Assembly: GCA_016303195.1 (NCBI GenBank)
Contig: JAEDMD010000109.1
Span: forward strand, 1-6,624
DNA length: 6,624 bases
Direction of reading: 5' to 3'
From: Oscillospiraceae bacterium
GTDB taxonomy: Bacteria > Bacillota > Clostridia > Oscillospirales > Ruminococcaceae
Part shown: positions 1-5,735 of the stretch, in pieces
How the letters are laid out: every line of letters begins with the position of its first letter
How positions within the stretch are numbered: position 1 is the stretch's first letter
The notes under the pieces: model-generated
The model's database searches: none
Told to the model about the DNA's origin: nothing
The model's input: only the letters and a program-made list of their open reading frames with translations
Translations under genes and position numbers: made by a program

Positions 1-85
1 CCCTACAAATTGATATCAATAATCTCCAAAATTGATTTGCGTTGGCATTATTATTTCATGTTGCCCTGAACTAATTAAAAAAGTA

Positions 86-114
86 GTGACAAATCATATA
101 TTATATGTTATAAT
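86..114 (+). promoter_or_regulatory. Probable sigma-A type promoter of nadB
   Basis: The -35 box GTGACA (86-91) matches TTGACA at five of six positions. The -10 box TATAAT (109-114) is a perfect match. The spacer is exactly 17 bases and the region is strongly AT-rich. Transcription should start near 120-122, giving a leader of about 50 bases before the nadB start codon at 172. A perfect 6-1-6 inverted repeat, CATATA-T-TATATG (95-107), fills most of the spacer and could be a repressor site, although simple AT-rich sequence can give this by chance. No other promoter of similar quality was seen in the window. Confidence 0.75.
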
Positions 115-120
115 ATAAGT

Positions 121-141
121 GTATACGCAGAAGGCGCATAC
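121..141 (+). promoter_or_regulatory. Inverted repeat at the predicted nadB transcription start
   Basis: GTATACGC (121-128) and GCGCATAC (134-141) are inverted copies matching at seven of eight positions, separated by AGAAG. The repeat begins at about the predicted +1, so it could be an operator that blocks the promoter or a short hairpin at the 5' end of the message. NAD synthesis genes in Firmicutes are often repressed by NiaR-type regulators. I cannot match this repeat to a known site, so the regulator is left unnamed. Confidence 0.35.
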
Positions 142-171
142 TATCTCATTTTGTAAAGGACGTGACGGATT

Positions 172-1629
172 ATGTCCCGTAATTATGATGTTATCATCGC
201 AGGCTGTGGAGCAGCAGGTCTCTATGCAGCTATCAATCTTCCATCCGAACTGAGTATTCTCATCATCTGCAAGCGTGATCTGAAACTCTGCAACTCCTCT
301 CTCGCACAGGGCGGTATCGCAGGTGTTTACAAGTCACCGACAGATAATATACAGTATCACCAGAATGACACCCTCATCGCAGGCAGTTTCAAGAACAACG
401 TTGACGCTGTTCATACTCTTGTAAGTGAAGCCGCTCAGGATATAGAGCATATCATTGAGCTTGGCGTTGATTTCGACAAGAACCCCGACGGCACTTATCA
501 CCGTACTCTCGAAGGGGGCCACGGCCATCACCGTATCTTCCACCATGCCGATTCAACAGGCGCTGAGATCGCAGGCAAGCTCCTCGAAAATGTAAAACAG
601 CTTCCCAATGTGGAGATAATGGAAAATACTCTTATGTGCGGTGCAAAGCAGACCTCTACGGGCTATTCCGCTTTCCTCAAGCTGGAGGATGACACCTACG
701 AGACTGTAAACAGCCACTTCATGATACTCGCAACAGGCGGTATCGGCCGTGTTTACCAGTTCACCACAAACTCCGCTATCGCAACAGGCGACGGTATCAC
801 CTTTGCTTATGAGATGGGCGCTAAGATAAAGAATCTCAGCTATGTTCAGTTCCATCCGACAGCTTTCAACAACCGTGCCACCCGTGAATGCTTCCTTATT
901 TCCGAAGCTGTGCGTGGTGAGGGCGCATACCTCCTCAACTGCAACAAGGAGCGCTTCATGCATAATTATGACGAGCGCCTTGAACTTGCTCCGAGAGATG
1001 TAGTTTCCCATGCTATCGTTCTTGAATCCAGAAAAACAGGCTCTACCGATTTCTACCTCGATATCAGCTACAAGGACAGCGAATTCCTGAAAAAGCGTTT
1101 CCCCATGATATACAAGAATCTGCTCGAACAGGGCTATGATATGACAAAAGAACCTGTTCCGATATATCCATGCCAGCACTATCTCATGGGCGGTATCGAC
1201 GTTGACAAGAATTCCGAGACAAGCCTTAAAAATCTCTTTGCCTGCGGTGAATGCTCTCACACAGGCGTTCACGGAAGCAACCGTCTCGCCAGCAATTCCC
1301 TCCTTGAAGCGCTGGTATTCTCCCGCCATGCCGCAAACTGCATAGCTTCAAGAATAGGCGATGCCCCGAAGGATTTCGAGGAAGCTGAGTTCACTGAAAA
1401 TGCAGGCCATGACCGCATACCAAAGGGTGTTCGTACCGAAACAAGAAAGATAATGCAGGAAAGCTATTTCGTTATCCCCGACAAGAAGGCAGCCGCAGAA
1501 GGCTACAAGCGCATAGGCGAGATACGTGATATGCTCCTCACAGGCAAGTATTTCGTGGATGCTGATTATGTTCTTGCGAAGTCTATCGTTACTGTTGCAT
1601 ATATCATCTTAGGAGAAGTTATTCAGTAA
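172..1629 (+). CDS. nadB: L-aspartate oxidase (NadB), short C-terminus
   Basis: This cytoplasmic FAD enzyme oxidises L-aspartate to iminoaspartate, the first step of de novo NAD synthesis; in an anaerobe fumarate is the likely electron acceptor. The 485-residue protein begins with a dinucleotide-binding loop GCGAAG (11-16) and then shows SSLAQGGIAG (42-51), the EGGH motif with E114, FHPT with H228, PRDVVSHAI with R275, QHY with H336, and HGSNRLASNSLLEA with R371. These correspond to the substrate-binding and catalytic positions known from E. coli NadB and the related fumarate reductase flavoproteins. The start has AAAGGA (155-160) eleven bases upstream. Most NadB proteins I know are about 430-540 residues and end in an R-x-ESRGxHxR-type segment. 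This one stops at ILGEVIQ, about where that segment should begin, and no continuation is visible in the other frames. The active-site residues are intact, so function is likely. The NadA partner is not in the window. Confidence 0.95.
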   Translation: MSRNYDVIIAGCGAAGLYAAINLPSELSILIICKRDLKLCNSSLAQGGIAGVYKSPTDNIQYHQNDTLIAGSFKNNVDAVHTLVSEAAQDIEHIIELGVDFDKNPDGTYHRTLEGGHGHHRIFHHADSTGAEIAGKLLENVKQLPNVEIMENTLMCGAKQTSTGYSAFLKLEDDTYETVNSHFMILATGGIGRVYQFTTNSAIATGDGITFAYEMGAKIKNLSYVQFHPTAFNNRATRECFLISEAVRGEGAYLLNCNKERFMHNYDERLELAPRDVVSHAIVLESRKTGSTDFYLDISYKDSEFLKKRFPMIYKNLLEQGYDMTKEPVPIYPCQHYLMGGIDVDKNSETSLKNLFACGECSHTGVHGSNRLASNSLLEALVFSRHAANCIASRIGDAPKDFEEAEFTENAGHDRIPKGVRTETRKIMQESYFVIPDKKAAAEGYKRIGEIRDMLLTGKYFVDADYVLAKSIVTVAYIILGEVIQ

Positions 1630-1659
1630 CAATCTTGCATCAGTGTAGAGGAGGATATT

Positions 1660-2472
1660 ATGAAAAAACTTATATCAAAAGTTATTTCTTGTTCTATTGT
1701 TCTTTCGGCATCTGTCTCACTTCTTGCGGCAGCAGCTACACCTACAGTTTTTGCCGACAGCGAAAGCGGAAAATGCGGGGATAACCTTACTTGGTTATAT
1801 GATTTTGACACATATACCCTCACTATTACCGGAACAGGTAAAATGTATGATTATTCGGTAACAACAGATATGTTTCAAAATGAGCTTACGACCGCTCCGT
1901 GGGGAAATATCTCATTTATAACAGATGTTGTTATTGATGAGGGAATCACATATATTGGAGAGTATGCTTTTGTTTCGTGTGATTATCTGAAAAATGTTTC
2001 GCTTCCGTCATCACTCACAGAGATAGGCAATTACGCTTTTATAAGAAGCTGTCGTCTTGAAAATATCAATTTGCCGTATGGCCTTAAAAAAATAGGCAAC
2101 AGTGCGCTTATGAGTACGGCAATAACAGAGCTGACAGTGCCTGAAACAGTAAATGAAATAGGTTATGAAGCTTTTGGATATGTTCCCGGACTATGGTCGG
2201 GAGAAAGTTCAAGAAGATATCCCAATTTCACACTATATGGCAAGAAAGGGTCATACGTTGAAGAATATGCAAAGAACCCGGTTTCAGCTTTTGTACTTGA
2301 ACCGCTGACATTCGTTGATATATCTGAAAAGCCAAAAGAGTTAAATATCGGTGATGTACATAGGGACGGCATTATTGACGCTAAAGACGCAACCCTTATT
2401 CTTTCGTATTATGCCTATACATCGACTGGTGGAAAACTAAGCTTTGATGAATATGCCAAACTCCAGAGCTGA
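1660..2472 (+). CDS. Secreted BspA-like leucine-rich-repeat protein with half dockerin
   Basis: This 270-residue protein is probably exported. It has an N-terminal signal peptide with lysines at 2-3, a hydrophobic core to about 27, and a likely cleavage site after the VFA at 30-32. Residues 37-82 (GKCGDNLTW, then TLTITGTGKMYDYS and APW) form the cap typical of BspA-type proteins. About four LRR_5 repeats follow at 88-180, with markers such as IGEYAF, IGNYAF, IGNSAL and IGYEAF, then the closing YGKKGSYVEEYAK (193-205). The C-terminus holds one calcium loop of a type I dockerin (231-252: D232, H234, D236, D240, D243), then STGGKLSFDEYAKLQS. The second loop is absent, and position 3 of the loop is His rather than the usual Asn/Asp. 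The start follows AGGAGG by five bases, and nadB ends 30 bases upstream. About nine of eleven Phe codons are TTT, against about two of twenty in nadB, which hints at acquisition. A role in adhesion or surface binding is inferred from the family only. Confidence 0.85.
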   Translation: MKKLISKVISCSIVLSASVSLLAAAATPTVFADSESGKCGDNLTWLYDFDTYTLTITGTGKMYDYSVTTDMFQNELTTAPWGNISFITDVVIDEGITYIGEYAFVSCDYLKNVSLPSSLTEIGNYAFIRSCRLENINLPYGLKKIGNSALMSTAITELTVPETVNEIGYEAFGYVPGLWSGESSRRYPNFTLYGKKGSYVEEYAKNPVSAFVLEPLTFVDISEKPKELNIGDVHRDGIIDAKDATLILSYYAYTSTGGKLSFDEYAKLQS

Positions 2473-2516
2473 AAAATGTCCGTTTCCCTTATTTAGAGTT
2501 GTATGAATAAATGTAA

Positions 2517-2688
2517 GGCAACACCGCACAGAGCTTGTGCTGAAGATGCGCAGACAGATTTTTTGTCAGATTGTATAGAAATTCCGCAGGCATACTTACG
2601 TATGTCAAGGAATTACTGTGCAAGATGACGGAAAATATGCAAGCAGATTCAGTGCAAAGCCGTAAGGTGGGCTTTGTGCGGTGTTGCC
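2517..2688. mobile_element. MITE-like element with 18-bp terminal inverted repeats
   Basis: The ends GGCAACACCGCACAGAGC (2517-2534) and GCTTTGTGCGGTGTTGCC (2671-2688) are inverted copies matching at 17 of 18 positions. Both are flanked by GTAA in the same orientation (2513-2516 and 2689-2692), a possible 4-bp target-site duplication. The interior is also dyad-symmetric about position 2597: CATAC/GTATG (2591-2595, 2600-2604), AATTCC/GGAATT (2580-2585, 2609-2614) and TTTTTTGTCA against TGACGGAAAA (2559-2568, 2626-2635). Transcribed, it would fold into a long interrupted hairpin. It has no transposase and no convincing reading frame. It resembles, from memory, a dispersed repeat common in Ruminococcaceae genomes. 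It lies about 40 bases after the leucine-rich-repeat gene and 45 bases before the next gene. The bases from 2473 to 2512 hold nothing else recognisable. Confidence 0.75.
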
Positions 2689-2733
2689 GTAAGGAAATAA
2701 GTACTATGCATTGCGGAAAGGAGAGGAAAGAAA

Positions 2734-3501
2734 ATGTCAGAAGAAATTATTGCAAGGATAAAGCAGAAACTCGCTGAGATCGAAGAAAAAGAAAACATCA
2801 GGATAATCCACTGTGTTGAATCGGGAAGCCGTGCGTGGGGATTTGCTTCCCCCGACAGCGACTACGATGTCAGATTCGTCTACGTCAGGAACATCCGTGA
2901 TTACCTTAAACTTGAAAAGTCAAGGGACGTTATCGAATGGGAACTCAATGACGTTTACGACATCAGCGGATGGGATATCAGAAAGACTTTTGAACTTCTT
3001 CATAAGTCCAATCCTACGCTGTTTGAGTGGAACAATTCTCCCCTCGTCTACAAGACAACTCCCGAATGGGAACAGATACGCAGTATCATAACCGATTGTT
3101 TCATGTCAAAAACAGGGATATACCACTATCTCAGCACCGCAAAGCACAACTATAAAGCCTATTTCACCGAGGACGAGGTGAAGCTGAAAAAATACTTCTA
3201 TGTACTGCGCCCCATCCTCGCCGCAAAATGGATAATCAGCCACGGCACACCGCCGCCGATGCTGTTTTCAGAACTTATGGATGCAGAACTCGATGAGGCG
3301 GTAAGACCCGATGTTGAAAAACTTCTGGATATGAAAATGAATACTTCCGAAATAGGCAAGGGAAAGCGTATCAAGAACCTTGACAGATATATTTCCACGG
3401 AAATGGCTGACATACAGATACGCACAGACAGCCTTGCCGCTGAAAAGCCTGTACCGTGGGAGGAACTGGACGATATACTGTTCAGTCTGCTTGGAGTATA
3501 A
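2734..3501 (+). CDS. RlaP / YcgL-type nucleotidyltransferase (DNA polymerase beta superfamily)
   Basis: This 255-residue protein matches the family of predicted nucleotidyltransferases often annotated as RlaP, YcgL or COG3541. Near the N-terminus is the pol-beta signature: GSRAWGFASPDSDYDVRF, with G31-S32 and metal-binding D43 and D45. A likely third carboxylate is D76 in YDISGWDIRK. Further family landmarks are KSNPTLFEWNNSPLVY (91-106) and KKYFYVLRPILAAKWI (152-167). No signal peptide or membrane segment is present, so it should be cytoplasmic. The family has been predicted from genome context to act in RNA repair, adding nucleotides to damaged RNA ends; its substrate here is unknown. No RNA ligase or other repair gene is nearby, so context does not support a specific role. 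The start is set by AAAGGAGAGG (2717-2726), seven to ten bases upstream. The next gene begins 10 bases after its stop, and that gene's ribosome site overlaps the stop codon. Confidence 0.85.
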   Translation: MSEEIIARIKQKLAEIEEKENIRIIHCVESGSRAWGFASPDSDYDVRFVYVRNIRDYLKLEKSRDVIEWELNDVYDISGWDIRKTFELLHKSNPTLFEWNNSPLVYKTTPEWEQIRSIITDCFMSKTGIYHYLSTAKHNYKAYFTEDEVKLKKYFYVLRPILAAKWIISHGTPPPMLFSELMDAELDEAVRPDVEKLLDMKMNTSEIGKGKRIKNLDRYISTEMADIQIRTDSLAAEKPVPWEELDDILFSLLGV

Positions 3502-3511
3502 GGAGGACGTT

Positions 3512-4858
3512 ATGAAGATACCAAAGATCATCGCCTGCATTGCCGCATTGTCGTTATTCCCTGTATCTTCGGCATTTGCGGCTCCTTCCTCTATTGTTGG
3601 AGATGTAAACATGGACGGAACTGTCAATATCAGCGACGGTGTCGTGCTTGCACGTTATCTCCACGGAAATATCTCTTTCACCCGTGACCAGTTCGAGCTT
3701 GCCGATGTCAACAAGGACGATTCTGCGGATTCCCTTGACCTTGCCCAGCTTAAATACATCATCACCGCCAATTCGGGAAGGATGCCTGTCGGTACATGGG
3801 TCATACCCGGCACTGCTGAAGACTACTTCTATTTTGACGGAAACGGAAATGTAACTGTTACCCATACATATGACACACCTATAACCAATGCCCCCGCAGG
3901 CACAGTTACGGAAAACACCATCACATTTGAAGACGGCAAGCTGATAATGACAGACGAAAACCAAAATACCGAATGTACTATCTCGTGGGTAAACAGCAGC
4001 CGTTTTGACATCACCTATAAAAACGGGATCAGATTGCCTGTAATTTACTACGGCAGTGAACCGCTCGTGTACGATCAGCTCCTGAACGGTATGTGGATAT
4101 CCGACAGCGGACGCAGTTACGGTATCACAGGCGTTTACGGATACTATTTTGAGGCAGGAGGAGATAATGGTATCAAGTTTAATTACAAAAAAGACTTCAA
4201 CAGACTCACTTTCCATTTTGACAATGGCGATGGAGATGCAAATGCATTTATTACTGCTGTTGATTCAATGCATATAGACCTCACATGGGATGACGGCAGA
4301 GTGGAAAGGCTCACAAAGCAAAATATAGAAACGATAGACGGTGTTACCTACGTCAACGGCATACTCATCGCAAACAAGACCTATGACCTGCCGTCAACCT
4401 ATGCCCCTAACGGCATCCTCCCCGATGCACAGGCGGCTTTCAATGAAATGCAGGCGGCGGCACGAAAGGACGGGCTCAGCCTTACTATCTGTTCGGGATA
4501 TCGTTCATATACCTATCAGCGTGACCTTTACAATTCCTACGTTAACCGTGACGGAAAGGCGAAGGCTGATACATACTCCGCAAGACCCGGACATTCCGAG
4601 CATCAGACAGGTCTTGCAATGGACATAAACATGGCAGGGGATGCTTTCAACAATACTCCCGAAGCTAAATGGTTAGCCGCTCACTGCGCTGAATACGGAT
4701 TCATTATCCGCTATCCGCAGGGAAAGCAGGACATCACAGGCTACAAATACGAATCATGGCACGTTCGCTATCTCGGAAAGGAGCTTGCAAGGGAAGTTAC
4801 CGATTCAGGGCTTACTCTGGAGGAATTCCTCTGCATTGATTCCGCTTATAAATACTGA
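3512..4858 (+). CDS. Secreted dockerin-containing D,D-carboxypeptidase (VanY / peptidase M15)
   Basis: This 448-residue exported protein has three parts. A signal peptide (1-23, likely cut after AFA) is followed by a complete type I dockerin at 29-86 with both calcium loops (D31, N33, D35, N39, D42; and D65, N67, D69, D73, D76). Residues 91-270 look like two beta-rich repeats, beginning GTWVIPG (95) and GMWISDSG (193), which I do not recognise. The C-terminal domain (about 290-440) is a VanY-type zinc peptidase, with SGYRSYTYQ (328-336), the S-x-H-x-x-G-x-A-x-D motif with zinc ligands H364 and D371, and E-S-W-H with E414 as base and H417 as third ligand. It should trim the terminal D-Ala from peptidoglycan stem peptides outside the cell. 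The dockerin suggests docking to a cohesin scaffold, as in ruminococcal cellulosomes. An upstream in-frame ATG at 3380 was rejected, because the ATG at 3512 has AGGAGG five bases away and gives a signal peptide. No van resistance genes are nearby, so wall remodelling is more likely than glycopeptide resistance. Confidence 0.92.
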   Translation: MKIPKIIACIAALSLFPVSSAFAAPSSIVGDVNMDGTVNISDGVVLARYLHGNISFTRDQFELADVNKDDSADSLDLAQLKYIITANSGRMPVGTWVIPGTAEDYFYFDGNGNVTVTHTYDTPITNAPAGTVTENTITFEDGKLIMTDENQNTECTISWVNSSRFDITYKNGIRLPVIYYGSEPLVYDQLLNGMWISDSGRSYGITGVYGYYFEAGGDNGIKFNYKKDFNRLTFHFDNGDGDANAFITAVDSMHIDLTWDDGRVERLTKQNIETIDGVTYVNGILIANKTYDLPSTYAPNGILPDAQAAFNEMQAAARKDGLSLTICSGYRSYTYQRDLYNSYVNRDGKAKADTYSARPGHSEHQTGLAMDINMAGDAFNNTPEAKWLAAHCAEYGFIIRYPQGKQDITGYKYESWHVRYLGKELAREVTDSGLTLEEFLCIDSAYKY

Positions 4859-4877
4859 TACGAAAGGAAAATTAATT

Positions 4878-5717
4878 ATGAAGCTCTTACAGTGCTATAT
4901 TGATAATATCATCACAACTGCGCTGATGGAAGATATAAACTATGTTGACGCTGCTGCGGATAATCTCATTCCGCCCGAACACAGAAGTTCCGCTTATTAT
5001 GTCGCAAAGGACACAGGTGTTGTCTGCGGTATCGAAGTGGCTAAGAGAGTGTTCGACCTTGCAGGCGGCAACGTTGATTTCAAGATACTCCTCGGCGACG
5101 GAACAAAGGTAAACAAGGGCGATATCATCGCTGAAATGGAGGGAAGCACTCTCACTCTCCTCAAAGGCGAAAGAACCGCTCTGAACATCTTACAGCATAT
5201 GTCAGGTGTTGCGACTGCAACAAATAAATGCGTTGAACTGGTAAAGGGCACAAATGCCTCCGTTACCGATACAAGAAAAACTCTCCCCGGACTTCGTGCA
5301 TTGCAGAAATATGCAGTCACAGTAGGCGGAGGAAAGAATCACCGCTTCAACCTGTCTGATGCGGCAATGCTCAAGGATAACCACATCGACGCATACGGCA
5401 GTATAACAGCCGCAGTTGCCGCTCTCCGTGAAAAGATAGGCCATACCGTAAAGATAGAAGTCGAAGTCCGCACTCTTGACGAGCTTCAGGAAGCCCTTGA
5501 CAGCAAGGTCGAGATAATCATGCTTGACAACATGAACTGCGACGAGATGAGAGAAGCCGTTGAAATCGCCGATGGCCGTGCGCTCCTCGAAGCATCGGGA
5601 AATATCACCTCCGAGAATATCCGTGCCGTTGCTGAAACAGGTGTTGATATCATCTCTCTCGGCGCACTTACTCACAGCGTAAAATGCTTTGATATTTCCA
5701 TGAAAATAAAAAAATAA
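4878..5717 (+). CDS. nadC: Nicotinate-nucleotide pyrophosphorylase (quinolinate phosphoribosyltransferase, NadC)
   Basis: This cytoplasmic enzyme converts quinolinate and PRPP to nicotinate mononucleotide, CO2 and pyrophosphate, the third step of de novo NAD synthesis. The 279-residue length is normal for the family. Visible motifs are GERTALN with E98-R99, DTRKT with R133-K134, GGGKNHRFNLSD with H155-R156, LKDNH with K166, IEVEV with E194/E196, MLDNM with D217, LEASGNI with E238, and VDIISLGALTHS near the C-terminus. These cover the known quinolinate and PRPP contacts, so it should be active. The start at 4878 is chosen over an in-frame ATG at 4785 because it has AAAGGA nine bases upstream, removes the overlap with the preceding gene, and begins at the usual family position. 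The gap after the carboxypeptidase gene is 19 bases. It shares the pathway with nadB 3.2 kb upstream; codon use (C-ended Phe, frequent CTC) is also like nadB. Confidence 0.96.
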   Translation: MKLLQCYIDNIITTALMEDINYVDAAADNLIPPEHRSSAYYVAKDTGVVCGIEVAKRVFDLAGGNVDFKILLGDGTKVNKGDIIAEMEGSTLTLLKGERTALNILQHMSGVATATNKCVELVKGTNASVTDTRKTLPGLRALQKYAVTVGGGKNHRFNLSDAAMLKDNHIDAYGSITAAVAALREKIGHTVKIEVEVRTLDELQEALDSKVEIIMLDNMNCDEMREAVEIADGRALLEASGNITSENIRAVAETGVDIISLGALTHSVKCFDISMKIKK

Positions 5718-5735
5718 CAACAGGAGTTCTTGATA

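Noticed and set aside
9..20. Perfect 12-bp palindrome ATTGATATCAAT
   Set aside because: It is about 65 bases before the -35 box in AT-rich sequence, is not repeated elsewhere in the window, and has no known match; too little to call an operator.
553..1329. Long antisense open frame opposite nadB (258 codons)
   Set aside because: It lies wholly within nadB, has no recognisable domain, and results from the C-ended codon preference of nadB, which removes stops on the opposite strand.
2571..2777. Open frame of 68 codons starting inside the MITE-like element
   Set aside because: It runs through the inverted-repeat end and into the nucleotidyltransferase gene, has no ribosome site, and is repeat sequence read by chance.
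3380..3511. 44-codon N-terminal extension of the carboxypeptidase
   Set aside because: It overlaps the upstream gene by 122 bases and would bury the signal peptide; AGGAGG points to the ATG at 3512.
3554..4216. Antisense open frame opposite the carboxypeptidase gene (220 codons)
   Set aside because: No domain or ribosome site; it shadows a well-supported gene.
4785..4877. 31-codon N-terminal extension of NadC
   Set aside because: It overlaps the carboxypeptidase gene, is not found in the family, and lacks a ribosome site; AAAGGA supports 4878.
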